Source: Ischnura elegans (Eukaryota; Arthropoda; Insecta; Odonata; Coenagrionidae). Taken from it: a stretch of 64,000 bases of DNA. The notes beneath the pieces are model-generated. The model was given only the letters and a program-made list of their open reading frames with translations, searched no databases and was not told the origin of the DNA. This document shows, in pieces, positions 35,606-48,159 of this stretch. The DNA lies in contig NC_060247.1 in the NCBI RefSeq assembly GCF_921293095.1, positions 113,541,111 through 113,605,110 on the forward strand, in the 5' to 3' direction. A program made the position numbers and the translations under genes. Position 1 is the first letter of the stretch; each line of letters opens with the position of its first letter.

Positions 35606-35788
35606 CAGGGGAGGATCTAGGAATTTCTTTCTGGGCGCGACCGTTCCAGGATTTTGTTCTAGGGGGGACAAGGATACTACGTAATACAAAGCGAACGCAT
35701 TGATAATGGGACCGTAATAAAAATATTGCATTTTTTTAAGGGTCTGGGGGTACACGAGCCCCCGTGCCCCCCTCTAGATCCACCATTG
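35606..35788. mobile_element. hAT-type MITE with perfect 8-bp TSD
   Basis: Runs from CAGGGGAGGATCTAGG to CTCTAGATCCACCATTG, flanked by identical ATGGTAAG at 35598-35605 and 35789-35796. Length 183. The inside is homologous to the reverse of 3252-3421. Confidence 0.8.
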
Positions 35789-35931
35789 ATGGTAAGTTAT
35801 TAGTTATATTTATATATTGTCACTTCTTGGTAGGGTAAGGTAGCTACCCCAAAAAACCGGATGCAGTAAGATCCGGTATTATATGTATAATATATTTTAG
35901 TGCAGCAAGAGCAATCTCACATGGTCACTAC

Positions 35932-36195
35932 GTGCAATACATCGACGGCGAGAGGGGCGAGACAATTCCCGCAGCCGCTCCCATGCGAACTCGCGTCCCC
36001 CATCCAGCGACGGGCTATGCTGCTATCACGCGAGGTTTGCGGAGAAGGCTCATCGCTGTGAGTCTCCATGTAACTTCGCGGAAAACATGTAGGGCAGTTG
36101 GTATACGCGGCAAGCGCCCTGCAGTCAGCCGCCTTTTCATCACTGACGCCACCTCTGAACTGCAGCATCTCATCGACACTGGATGGGACTTGTAG
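35932..36195 (+). pseudogene. Ty3/gypsy-type retrotransposon protease fragment
   Basis: An open frame of 87 codons ends with SRLFITDATSELQHLIDTGWDL. The 'RLFxTD...FLxDTG' arrangement is typical of the start of the aspartic protease in Ty3/gypsy pol, with the active-site DTG kept but the following Ala-Asp altered and a stop two codons later. The upstream part would be the gag/protease linker. Only this scrap of the element remains and it cannot be functional. Confidence 0.5.
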
Positions 36196-36967
36196 AATCC
36201 TGGAGGGAAAACTCCGCTGTCGCTTATATCCTTCATAAGTCAACTCTCTGTTCCTATGACCATGCCTACGTCCTGAAATTTACACCCGATTTTAGCACTC
36301 TTGTTTATAACGATATGAAAATTAATTGTGACAAAGCTAATATCATATTTTTTAGATTACCTTTCGGTCCGTTCTTTTCTTCGCTGTTTATAAGATGAGT
36401 GTATCACTATGAAAGTGCTAATCAATTCAGATATAGTAGCTTTCCCTGGAGTAAGCGTTTTGAATATTTGTTATTTCCATGCATTACTGCTCCTAAATTT
36501 AATTCAGGTGATGTGAGGATTTAAGCATGTGTGGATCACCTCGGAGTCTAAATTTAGAAAATTTTACTCCTTAAAAAAATTCAGTATTGAATTTTTCTTA
36601 GCCCCCATCATTATTATGTTGATAAAATAAATAACATTCATTTCTTATATTATGTTTAAAAAATGAAAAAAAAAGATTGATATCTTCAGACTTAATCCCT
36701 CGCAGGATTCTCATGAAGTTACAGCGCACCGTATGGACCCACTCGGCTACGATTATAAATGCTTACGGAGCTACGTATTAGTAAGAGGTAAACGGTGAGT
36801 CCAAATATGAATCCAAAGATAGGAAATGATATCTGTGGAAAGCAAAAAGATAATTTTCTTCATTAAAAATTTTACAACGACAGAAGAGTTCAATTAAGTT
36901 AATATGCGTTAAAGTGGATTTAAAAAATTGTTACTGCCATAACATGTAACAAAAAAATTATTGCCGA

Positions 36968-37044
36968 GAGGTTCGAAGCACTTACTTTGGATTACTACCG
37001 TAGTAAGTTTTCTCCTTAACCACTAGTCCATCTCACTCGTTGAC
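36968..37044 (-). repeat. tRNA-derived SINE head
   Basis: The minus strand reads GAGATGGACTAGTGGTTAAG (A-box like, as in tRNA-Ser/Leu type) and, about 50 bases on, GTGCTTCGAACCTC (B-box like). Stems are incomplete. It is probably an old SINE. Confidence 0.5.
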
Positions 37045-37049
37045 ACCGA

Positions 37050-38330
37050 AGGGGATTCATTACAAGCTTTGTCAGGAAAGGGAATGAACCAGTCTTCTGG
37101 TGTCACTAAATCAAACTGAATTTTAACACTCAGTGGCATTATTTGCTGTGATATTGCGGCGGATATTTCATGTGTATGTTTTGCTCGCTATCGCTGATCG
37201 AAAAGCTTCAGCGTTAATTGTAAGACAACATACTTCGACGGATCGGCCAACTTAAAGAAGTAAAGTGTCGCTCTGGACTTAGATTTATTATCTAGCATGA
37301 GCTGCACAATTTATGTGATATTAAACGCTGCACATATCCCGCATGCATTTCCCTTTAATGATGTTGTTATAAAAATATTGCGGGAGGTGGGAATGTTTTT
37401 CAAATTTCCCTCCCACTGGTGCAATAGAAAATACCGAAACTCGATTTCAAAACTGCGGCTAAAGTGGCGCCGCTCCATTTGTTGCAATACTTTTGAATCC
37501 GACTGTACATTAGTGCACAATGATTCTTCAGATGCCTCCTTGTTTCTTGAAAGCTCGTAGAAAATGGTCTCACACAGTAATGGCAGTTGTGATCTCATCG
37601 TTTCCCAGCAAATGATGTCTTGTATTTCAACTCAGACTGTCCACTGGGTGACATTTCAAAAACCGAGTTGGTTTTTGTCTCCAAGATGAGTAAATGGGAT
37701 TGAAATCTCAGAGTTGAACTTCCCTTCCACTCACCCTGAAGATGAATACCAATTTGGTTTTTGAACCGTCGGCATCAATAGACCCAGTAGCCAGCCCAAG
37801 CTCAACTGAATTGCAGATATGTATGAAGCTGATGCTAATCCCTCATCCAACAATGTTCTGGTGTGTTCAAATAAGATTCTTCTCTCACACTCTAATTATA
37901 TGAGCATAAAAGAAAGTAGTTTCTAATCGTTTAAGAGGCACATGATGTTTTACATTTTTGTTGGACTGTGATGAGGAAAACATTTATGAAAATTAGTTGC
38001 CATGGCATTCATGGATTCTGGTCTTACTTGGTGGAGAGGTAAGAAAGCTTGATGGCTATGATTATGGCTTATTATTAGTTTATGGCTTTTTTGGCGAAAC
38101 CATGCAATGATATAAATAATAATAACTTTGTAATACCTACAAGTTACTTGGAGTATTACTCCCACTATTATTATTACAAATAGTCACTATCACTCCCATC
38201 TTTGTATTTAAATTGACTAAAAGAATATCTTTATGTTGATTATGCCACAAGGGCGGTGAAATGTATTGTGCATTTGACAACATTTTTCTGGATAGCAAAA
38301 TATTATTACATAAATAAAATCCCATTGAAT
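37050..38330. other. no gene recognised
   Basis: Short open frames only (for example 37297-37560). No known repeat of this window was seen except the approach to the satellite-like repeat that begins near 38340. Confidence 0.35.
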
Positions 38331-38339
38331 TAATTCAAA

Positions 38340-41300
38340 TTTTGCCTGCAAGAAAAAAAATGCATTGGGAAAATTTCAATGCTGTATGTATATGTTTTGC
38401 CCTTCAAATAAAGTACATAGATTATATTTGTTGATCAGAATTTGGAATAAATATATAAATATTTGCAAATAAATATTTGTGCCTCACATTTTTCAGGAAA
38501 GTTGAAAAAAAATATTTGTGATACAACACCAATCCTGGATGCAATTTTACAAGTTTCAAACGGAATTATTTTCATTCACTTCAATAGAATTCATAATTCT
38601 TTCTCCAAATAAAAATCCGTTCACAAATCATTTATCTTGTGTACAGGGAAAAAATTAATTGGGTTAATATTCCTATCTACAAATGTTTGACCTTTATTAT
38701 GAAGTGATTTTCTATGGTATGATTAGATTAGCAGTCTGGGTGATTGGGATCTCTCTTCTGGGGCTCTCGATGTGGGGTCCTCTCTGGAAAAGTTTAGGAA
38801 ATTATCATTAAAGTATTCTACCAATTACGGTAGGTTTCCATGGAGTGCTTCAGAAGAGTTATGGGAGCCTCACCGTTCATGATAGTCGAGAGTGCTGTGG
38901 GGGCCCCCTAAGCTTGCGGCCCTTGGTGATTGCCGACTAGCCGACCTGGCCAGACTGCTCCTGCCAGGGTCTGATGGGCAAATGATATTCTCATATTTGG
39001 CTTTAAAAACTACATGCAACAATTACTCCAAGAAATACACTCTTAATTTTAATATAAAAGATATTAATATGTAAATATTAATACCTTTTATATCAAAATA
39101 TAAAATTTATTGATATTTGGGTATTACATTCTCCCCCTAAATTCTCCCCCTAAATCTGCCTATGCCTGTGATTAAAAACCCATTGTATAGTTTCACAGTT
39201 TGATGAGCTGAAAAGAAATTCCTTGGCTTTAACATTCAAATTATAGCCATGCCACAGGGATAACATTTTTCAGGTTACCTAAGTACAAATATGTGTGACA
39301 AAATACTGATTCCGATTGTGATTTTCCAATTTGATATAAAATGAAATAATTTTATATCTAATAATTTGCAAGTATTTGCAATTTTTTGATAAATTCCATT
39401 TTCCTGCTCGGCAGGAAAAGAAATCCTTGCAAAAAATTTCCAATGATGGATATTTGTTTTAAAAATTCAAATGAATTTACTTTTCTATGGTCTGGTGAGT
39501 ATTTGAAATTAGTTACTGCAAATAACTACATAGCTGCATCTCATGATCAAGATCACAGTTTAGCCAAATAAAAATATATACGTGAAATACACTACGGGTG
39601 CGAGATGAGATATTTTCAAGTTTCTTATGAAATAATTTTGTATTGCATCAGCAGGAATTGGAATTATCCTCTGTGAATATAAATCTGTTGAATAAATTCA
39701 CTTTTTAATTAGTCTGGATAAAAATCCATGCCACAAAATTCATAAACTAGATAAGTTTTACTTTTCAAACGAATTAATTTTCTAAGGTTTAATGTTAATT
39801 TGGAACCCTTTACTGGAAATACTTACATGTGCCTTCCGATCACATTTTTCAGGTTAGCCAAATTAAAATATTTGAGACACAACACGGAGGCGGGATCTAA
39901 TTTTTTTTGTTCCTTGCAAAAGTTTTGCATGAAATAATTTTCTATTTCTTCATTCGAATTCAGAGTATTTGTCTGTTAGTAAATACTTGATGAGTAAATT
40001 GACTTTTTTCTGTTGCACAACACAAAATGATTTGTGTGATAATTCCTATACTGGATATATTTTATCTTTCTAAAGAATTCATTTTCTAAGGTTTCATGTG
40101 AATCTGAAATTCCAAGCTAAAAATAAGTAATGCACCTTATGATCAAAACTTTCAAGTCTGATTAGAAATATGTAAGATACAATATTGGTTTGGGATGTGA
40201 TTTTCTAGTTTCATTATAGGATATTGTAATGACAAGAAATCATAATAATTTAAAAAACTAAAAAATAGTGATCATAATGCATAGCAACTTTGGTGTGTTG
40301 ATTTTTATATTCTGAACAAACCATAATAATTATTTTCTATTGCTGAATAAAATTCTAGATTATTACCTATGAATAAAAATTGCTTGATAAATCTGCCCAA
40401 AAATTCATGCAGAAAAAAGTTATTGGAGCTAAATTCTTGTCTGGAATTGTTTTGAATTTAAAATGGAATGATTTAGTATGTTTTCTCATTCTTGATATTC
40501 TACTATTCTAACAACTTAAATAAATAACAAATAACTTCAGATCTCTTTTTTCAGGATAACTGAATAAAAATATCTGAGACATAGAACTGAAGCAGGATGC
40601 TATTTTCCATATGGAAAATATTTTAATTGCTCCAATAGAATTAGGAATTGCTCTCTTTGAATGAAAATTCATTGGAAAAATGCGCATTTCTCTGTCTTGC
40701 AACACTTATTCATGGTAACTAACTTCATGCACTTGATATTATTTACCTTAAAATTCATATAATAAAAAAATATCTTTTATGAATCAGTAAAAAAATTATA
40801 TTTTCTTTGTTCATAACTGGCTACATTTCATGATTAGGTGCATATTGTTAGCTGAATAATAACATATAGCAACCATAATTGGTGAGTAATGCAATTATTT
40901 GCAAGTTTCAAATGAAATTTCTGCTTCTGCAAAAAAATTTGGATTTTTTTTCTGCGGTTAAAAAAACCACTAGATAAATTCACATTTTTCTGAGGTGTAT
41001 AATTTAATTTTGATAATGATTGAAAAGTGTTGGCATTCAAATAAAGTATTTTTCTATGGTTTGATTATAGCATAGAATACTAAACAGCAAATAGCAAGCT
41101 GCACCTTACGATCAAAATTTTCACGTTATATGAATTTGGAATCTTTGCCAGTGAATGTAAACTCGTTTGATGAATTCAGTTCCTTCTGGTGAGCAAAAAA
41201 AGTAATTGAAAACTTATCCTTTTTCTCCTAGGAAATAATATCATCGTGAGAAAATTCCTATATTTGAAATATTTTGTCTTTATAAAGAAGTTTTTTTCAC

Positions 41301-41440
41301 ATGTTTAATTTCAACCTTACATATCTCTCGGTGGCTCTTACAATCACTTCTTTCAGGTTTGGTAAATAACTTGTATGAGAAAACCATGCCAATGTGGTTT
41401 ACTATTTTCCATGCGTCAAAGTAATAGTTCTTTGTTGCCT
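38340..41440. repeat. old diverged tandem repeat, block A (about 290-bp units)
   Basis: A box of the form 'catttttcaggtta..aaataaaaatat.tgagacacaacaccg.tgcgggat' recurs at about 38490, 39265, 39848, 40150, 40549 and 41352. Between boxes comes 'aaatgaaataattttctat...cttcaatagaattcagaatt' and 'aaagtattttctatggtttgat'. Spacing is about 290-300 bases or multiples, with gaps where units decayed or were interrupted (38740-39170 holds LINE and hAT scraps). No gene. Confidence 0.65.
38813..38895 (-). pseudogene. LINE 3' fragment
   Basis: The sequence AGTATTCTACCAATTACGGT and the following 'aggtttccatggagtgctt..agaag' repeats the 3' end of the LINE at 43741-43790 in the same orientation; on the minus strand it encodes the typical terminal 'ALHGNLP' stretch. 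Confidence 0.55.
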
Positions 41441-41449
41441 GGATGGTAT

Positions 41450-41975
41450 GATATGGTAAGGTCATTTGTGCAGTGCTGTAGTTGGGAACAAAATTTAGGT
41501 GGTACTCTCAAAAATTTGCCAACAGCTGAACATGTATTATACATCCGGGCACGATTGAAATGTAAAACTCCAACTCTTGCATTAGGTCCAAGTTGTGCCA
41601 CCAGATAACTCTGAACAAGTAAATAATCATTTCCGATTTTTCTTTCTGAAATCCATTGGACTATTTACAGTAGGGCTATTTTTTTTTACAGATTTAAAGA
41701 GGTAGTTTAACAGGTATGCTAATAACGAGTTTGGATTTTAGGAGGTACGACATACCGGCCTGTACCGGCCCCACTACTGCACTGCATTTGTGCCATGAGG
41801 AAAGGCTGTGGAAGGAAGGGAGGAGAGAAACCCATCAAGAGTATCAGCCTGCTCTGAGTGAAAGGCATCAACAGGAGGCGTCAACGACTGAATGTCCCAT
41901 CCAAAGGATGGAGTGCTGAACTTGAAGTGCCCCCCATACTTCTCTCAAGCAAGAATCGGATCTTTGAAAAATCTC
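41450..41975. other. no gene recognised between satellite block and SINE
   Basis: The open frames at 41375-41608 and 41716-41919 show no recognisable similarity. This is probably insertion-derived sequence splitting the tandem repeat. Confidence 0.3.
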
Positions 41976-42052
41976 TACCATCGTCGAGATTTGAACCTGA
42001 AATCACAAGATGAGAAGCCAACAGTCTAGTCCTCACACCAATCCAACCACAA
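41976..42052 (-). repeat. tRNA-derived SINE head
   Basis: The minus strand reads TGGATTGGTGTGAGGACTAG (A-box like), GGCTTCTCATCTTGTGATTT, then GGTTCAAATCTCGACGATGG (B-box and following stem). This is a recognisable tRNA-like body with a disturbed acceptor stem, so a SINE rather than a working tRNA gene. Confidence 0.6.
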
Positions 42053-42068
42053 TTTGTTAGATTATTGG

Positions 42069-42358
42069 CAGGGGCAGATCCAGGATTTTCTTCTGGGGGA
42101 AGCGAGGGGACAAGTGTCTGGACAGGTCCTCTCATACTTGAGATTAAAAACAAGATACAACAATTAGTGTAGAAAAAAATTTCTTTTTATTTTGAAATGA
42201 CGTACGCTATTATTATTAAATTGAATGATTGAGGCTCCATAATACGCAAAGCAAAACGAACTTATTGATAAATCTATTACAATCTTGCCTATTTTTTAAG
42301 CCTTTTGGGGGTGGCACATGCCTTAGTTCCCCTCCCCTAAATCTGCCTATGATTTATG
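42069..42358. mobile_element. hAT-type nonautonomous element
   Basis: Begins CAGGGGCAGATCCAGG and ends near CCTAAATCTGCCTATG plus seven bases, flanked by identical ATTATTGG at 42061-42068 and 42359-42366. A similar right end occurs at about 39150-39168. Length 290, no coding capacity. Confidence 0.68.
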
Positions 42359-42429
42359 ATTATTGGTTTGTCGATTGTCATTAAACTGGAGGGAATATGT
42401 GAATATTTCCTGATAGGGAGTTCTGTAAT

Positions 42430-43502
42430 GGAGGAGCGCTTAAAACTTCATTCCATTCCTGTATCCATTTCATTCCATTTAAATGCATAGGTACAGGTAT
42501 AAAGGTCGGCGCCAGGCTATGTTGCAAGCAAACAATACTCTTCCAATGTACGATTTTTATTATGTACAAAAATCAGTTTACACTTGAGGTGGCACAGTTC
42601 TGTCTAGCACAGCGTTCTACTAGCACCTTCTCTTATATTTCTGCCTCTCGCGGTGGCTTCTCCGCTGGTCTTATATACGCTGGATATACTGCTTTTGGTT
42701 CGATGCGGCAGCCTCGCCGCGTTGACCGGGCTCGCCTGGTTGCCCGCGCTGATCAGCGTCGGTGCGTTGTACTTCCTGTTTGACTCGCCACACAGGAAGT
42801 GTGGGGTCAAAATTGTGGATATTAAAAAAAAATACATGTATGCTGTAGATTTATAAAAATAATTCACAAGTAGCGACCCATAATTTTCTAAATTTGCTAA
42901 ATGCTAACTTGTCTAAGTTTATAATTTTAATGTTAAATTTAAAATTTTTAATTATTCCTGAGGTTAAAGCTATATAAAAAAATGCCAAATATGACAATTA
43001 GAGCCAACTGAAGGAAAAGATTCTATTTTCAAATGTCTATATTAACAATTACAAGACTAGTAATTTGAAATTTTCTTTGCCTTGAAGTTATATCGTACTA
43101 TTTTCAACAATTCAAGAAAATTTTCAGCGAGAAAAACGTTATTAGTTGACGAGGAAACGGAATGTAAATTTCTCAGTTGTTAAAATATCACAAAATTGTG
43201 TCAACTTTGGAAAATTCTTTTACAGCCATGAAAAGTGCCTTAAAGAACAAAAATAAGCGTAATATTTAGTGCTGACGCGCGTTGGTGGCGGTACACTTAA
43301 TTTAAAACCCTTTTTTATTTGACAGAAAACTCTAAACCACTACGTGCGACAGAAAAGACGAAATGAGAGAGATAATTTTACGAGAGGATATACGTACGAA
43401 TACGTTTTTCTCTCGATCAAAAGAGGACTTCATTTAAACGAAAGGAAAGTCTTACGGAGGAGCGCTTAAGACTTAATAGCATTTCATTCCGTTTAAGTGC
43501 AT
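42430..43502. repeat. direct repeat pair enclosing an unidentified 1-kb segment
   Basis: GGAGGAGCGCTTAA followed by 'catttcattccatttaaatgcat' at 42430-42488 recurs as GGAGGAGCGCTTAA and 'catttcattccgtttaagtgcat' at 43457-43502. The enclosed segment includes a GC-rich stretch (42640-42790) that stands out in this AT-rich area. The arrangement could be two terminal repeats of a decayed element or a duplicated target; no coding domain was recognised inside. Confidence 0.45.
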
Positions 43503-43753
43503 CACGGGAAGTGCGGCGTCAGTGCATATTTAAAATGCACTTAAATCCCTCGCAATGCACACCGAAAAATTTTTAGCGCCCCTCTACAGATACACGACTG
43601 ATGTCGTAACAACTCCTACCGTGCCATTTATTAAACTGTGGGTTAGCATGTGGATATGTAGATTTAGTTGAAACAGAGCTTTTTAGTGGATTGGTTGGGG
43701 GTCAGGATACAGAAAAAACTCAAGGAGGGGTTAATATTATAGTATTCTACCGA

Positions 43754-44389
43754 TTAAGGTAGGTTTCCATGGAGTGCTAAAGAAGTGATCTGGGAGCCTC
43801 CCTTTCCTTCAAGCACTGCCCTATTCAATTCACTGTAAGGCCTACTCCCTTTCAATCTATCTAATAATTCTATTCTCTTCCTTACCCTCCCCCGTTTACC
43901 TAATGTTCTACCCTCTAACACCGTTTTCAACATCCCCTCCCCGCTAAGCACTCGCTCCATCCAAACCCTCTATCTCCTCCGTATCTCATCTAAAAGTTGC
44001 CTTTCCTCACCCACCATGTCCAGCACTTCGTCTTTTCTCCTCCTCTCCGTCCATTTCACCTTTTCCATTCTTCTCCATACCCACATCTCGAACGCCTCCA
44101 ATCTTCTCTCTTCTTCTTTCCTCAGTGTCCACGTCTCCGCACCGTAGAGAGCTACACTCCAGATCAAACTCTTCACTAACGTTTTCTTTAAACTCTTACT
44201 TAACGATCCTCTCAGAAGTTCCTTCCTGTTCACGAACGCCTCCTTTGCTAGTGCAATTCGCTTCCTGATGTCCTTGCTACTGTGCCCGTTTTCCTCTAAT
44301 GTGCTGCCTAAATAGTTGAATTGCTCTACCTGCTCAAGCTTTCCCCCCCTACTTTTATCTTGAGTCTCATGAAACCCATAGCACAACAA
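43754..44389 (-). pseudogene. LINE fragment, reverse transcriptase C-terminal region
   Basis: The minus strand reads EQFNYLGSTLEENGHSSKDI, RKRIALAKEAFVNRKELLRG, SLIWSVALYGAETWTLRKEE and RRLEAFEMWVWRRMEKVKWT, the region after the catalytic core of an arthropod LINE. One in-frame stop at 43970-43972 follows; four codons later the same frame continues with MERVLSGEGMLKTVLEGRTL to ALHGNLP. It is 5' truncated and dead, but less decayed than the copies at 7745 and 17405. Confidence 0.8.
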
Positions 44390-44616
44390 TAAACCGTCAG
44401 TGCTCTTTATCGTAACAACGGAGTGTAAAGGGCTATTGTTTCGCTGCGTGTTGCATAAACTTAGGAGTTTTCCTAGTTATTTTCGTCGCTGATATTTCGA
44501 AAAGAATTGAGCCTTGGCAGCTGAAACAAAAACTCCACGTAATGGGTATCCATTTCCTAAAACTTAGCAAAATTTGAACGAAATCTGTTGGTGACACTTT
44601 TTATTGGAGACTGGAA

Positions 44617-44728
44617 GCTTGTAAGCCCGTAAGCTTGTAAACTAGAAACCTACTTGAACTAGAACTGAACTTGCTTGTAAGCCCGTAGGCTTGTAAACTA
44701 GAAACCTACCTGAACTAGAACTAAACTT
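44617..44728. repeat. tandem duplication, 56-bp unit, two copies
   Basis: The unit begins GCTTGTAAGCCCGTAAGCTTG and includes AACTAGAAACCTAC and TTGAACTAGAACT; the second copy starts at 44673 with only a few differences. The unit itself contains short internal repeats. Confidence 0.85.
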
Positions 44729-44729
44729 G

Positions 44730-47655
44730 TTGGATTATACAACATTTAATGGTGAGCAGAATAAAATCTATGATGCAAAATTTCGATATTGGATATGTTT
44801 CACAGTTTAAAAGAAATAAATATGCATGGTTTAATAAGATAATGGAAATCTTCTCTGAAAATAAATAGCTAAACCTCACGATTACATTTATGAAGTGATA
44901 AAAATAAAAACAGGTATGAGACACAATGCAGGTTCGGTATGCGATTTTCCAAATAAAAAATCAAGCAATTTTCTAATACTTCAATGGAAATCAGAATAAT
45001 TGCCAGGGAATACAATTCCGATGGATAAATGCATTTTTTCTGGCGTGGAGAACAAAATTTAAACTGAAAATGTCGCTGAAATGTGCACTTTCCTGGTGTG
45101 GGCGAGATTCTTTAGGGCCAAATTCCGAATGGGAAATGTTTCATATTTCTCCTTGAGTACTATAAAATAAATAAATATAAGTAATATATATAAATAAAGT
45201 AAATACTCTATCATTAGATCGGAATAGAAAGTTTTTTTTTACCGAAAATTACTGAATTTGTCTTACAATCACAGTTTTTAGGTTATGGTTAGGTTATAAA
45301 TATGTGGGGAATGAAACAGGTGCGGTATACGATTTTGTTAATTTCAAACGGAATAACCTTCCACTAAATAAAAGCCATCTAGAAATCTTGTCGTCGAGTA
45401 GAGACGCGTTGGATAATGTACCATTTTATGATGACAAGAAAAAAATCGACTTTTCCTTACAATTACATTTATAAGGTTATAAAAATATAAGAAAGTCAAT
45501 ACGGGGGCGTTATGTGATTTCCGGAGTCAAAATAATTAAATATTTCCAAATGCTTCAATGAAATTCAGAATTATTGTCAGCGAATGATAACTCGTCGAAT
45601 GAATGCATTTTTATTGTGTACAAAACAAAAATTCAAACTAGAAATGTTATGGAATAGCGAAATTTTCGGGTGTGCACTGTGCAGAAAAAATATTGCGGGA
45701 CAAAAAATTAAAACGGAAAAATTTTACAATATCAATGCTTTGACCAAAATTTAAAATTCTGCACTGAAAACCACTTGCTGTGTCTAAGGATCGCAGTTTT
45801 TAGGGTTAGTGAGATAGAAATATGTGTGACGCGATACCATTGCGGTATGAGATTATTTATATTTCAACTTGATTTCAACTTGAATACTTTTCAAATTGAT
45901 TTTGGAATTCAGAATTTTAAAGCGAATAAAATGAAGTTGGATAAATACAAATTTTTCTATTGCGTAGAGTGTACATCATTGGATCATAAATCATTCTGGA
46001 TATGCTTCTCCATTAGTAATTTCTCCTCAAACTATGGTTTGATCACAATTTGTAATTCTTCTATGGAAATATCTAGCTGCTCTTTAAGATTACAGATTTC
46101 AGGTCAGCGGAATTGAAATAGATGGGACACAATACCGAAGAGAAAACGATTTTGAGAGTTCAAAATTAAGTAATATCCTAAATCTTCAATGGAATTCGAA
46201 TTTTAATTCAGAATTGTTGCCAGCGAATAAAACCCGTTGGTTATATGCGTTTTTTTGAGTGGAAAAAAATCATTTGGATCAAAATTCTTAATTGGAAACA
46301 TTTCAATTACTATAATACGAAGAGATGCTCCATTGTATGATCAGAATTTTAAATTCTACGCTGAAAATAACACGCTCAGCCTTACTATCTCTCTTTTTAG
46401 ATTAGTTGAAAAGAAATTTGTGGGCAACAAAACTGGTTGGGTATGCGATCTTTCAAGTTTAAATAAAAAAATATTTTCCCAATGCTTAAATGAAATTCAG
46501 AATTATTTATAGCGAACAAAAATCAGTTGGATGAATCCAACACATTTTTATGGTGTGCATAAAAAAAGTCCCTTGGAATAAAATTTGGAATGGGAAATTT
46601 TTCGCGTTTATTATGAAGTGATACATAATGGTTTCACAAGAATTTGACATTCTCTAAAGATTATAGCAATTTTTTAGGTTAGTTTAATATGTGGGACACA
46701 ATACCAGTGTGGCAATTTACCAATTTAGAAATCACATAATTTTCAAATGCTTCAATGGTTTTCATACATGATACGACTGTATAAAAAACCATGAAATACG
46801 TGCACATTATTCTTGTGAGGAAAACGAAATTCATATGAATAAAATCCGTAACAGGAGATATTTCAAAAATATTATGAAGTGAATAATATATGGTATGATA
46901 GAATATGAATTTATAAGCTGAAAATAACTAACTGTGCCTTACGATTTCATGCGAAAGTTAGTTGGACAGAAATATGTGGGAGGAAAAAATGTGGAATGCA
47001 AAGATTTGTGATTTTCCAAGTTTAAAATTAAATAATTTTCAATGCATCTATGGAATTGAGAATTAATTCCAGCGAATTTAAATCCGTATTATAAATGTAT
47101 TCATTTTTATGGAGTGAAAACCAAAGTCATTTCGACGAAATGTCAAACGGAAATTGTTTTACCGTTACTGCGAAGATTTACCCTCAGGTTGATCAGATTT
47201 TGATATTCCATACTGATTATTACTAAATGCATTTAACAACCATATTTTTTAGCTTATTTAAATAAAAAAGGTGAGCCACAATACCGGTGTGGTATGCTCT
47301 TCCCCAAGTTGAAAATTAAATGAATAATAATGGTTCCATGGATATCAGAATTTTTCCCTGTGATTAGTAATTCATTAGAAAAATGCATATTTTACTGTTC
47401 CAAAAATATTTCCTATGCACAAGATTCCATAATGGAGATTTTTTGCCCTTTATTTTGAAGTGATAACCCTTTTTGATCATTAGGTTTTATCAATATTTAA
47501 AATTATCCAAATACAACTACCTGCCTCAAACGATAACATATTTTAGTTTAGTAAAATTTGTGGGGCACAAAAACCATGCAATTTTCCAAGGTTAAACAAT
47601 AATTCATGGGGTATGCAATTTTCCAAATTTTTCAAACACCAGTTTCTTCTGTTCC
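44730..47655. repeat. old diverged tandem repeat, block B (about 290-bp units)
   Basis: The box 'ttaggttag.t.aatagaaatatgtgggacacaataccggtgcggtatgcgatttt' recurs at about 44906, 45290, 45460, 45800, 46085, 46395, 46670, 46955, 47250 and 47545; several gaps are 275-310 bases. Each unit has two related halves, so the 290-bp unit is probably a dimer of the 140-bp monomer of block C. No gene. Confidence 0.75.
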
Positions 47656-47659
47656 CTCC

Positions 47660-48153
47660 CGTACGAGTTAATTTTAATGTCTAAATGTACGAACGCGTGA
47701 ATGGAGATGAAAATGCACCGCCTAACCACCCAACTTGTGTGAATGCATGAACAGAAAAAATAACCTGTTCTAATTTGGTTCATGTATTCGCACATGTTCC
47801 GTTCCGGTCCACAAAAATCATTCCTGCAAACAGATATTTACTCGTAGGTGCTAAAGTATCGTGTATCAGTGGCGGATACAGATGGGGGGCGCGGGGGGCG
47901 CGCGCCCCTCCCTTGCGGGTCCGGCCGTATTGGCAAACATGGCAGAACCACGATTGTGACTTTTTTTATATCATAAGATGGCATTGTCTTATATATGTGT
48001 ATAATTACATTAATTAAAATTTTATTTTACTCTGCCTGTGACTTGATTATTTTTATTGCGATATCGCGATAAAAAGTAAAGGCAACTCAATATATCATTT
48101 GCGCCCCCCCCCTTGAGTGTTTTCTGTATCCGCCCCTGTCGTGTATACAAGCC
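47660..48153. mobile_element. Harbinger-like MITE, second copy, split by a hAT MITE
   Basis: On the minus strand this matches 23157-23383 (shared 'ttcataatttggttcatg', 'tccgttcc.gtccacaaaaatcattc') and ends at 48151-48153 with a decayed GGCTTGTATACACGA terminus. The other end near 47660 is truncated or altered. A later insertion (47867-48138) lies between 47866 and 48147. Confidence 0.68.
47867..48138. mobile_element. hAT-type MITE nested in the Harbinger-like MITE
   Basis: The ends CAGTGGCGGATACAG and CTGTATCCGCCCCTG are inverted repeats. The 8-base flank TCGTGTAT is identical at 47859-47866 and 48139-48146. Removing the element restores the Harbinger-like MITE terminus. Length 272, no coding capacity. 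Confidence 0.88.
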
Positions 48154-48159
48154 TTAAAA

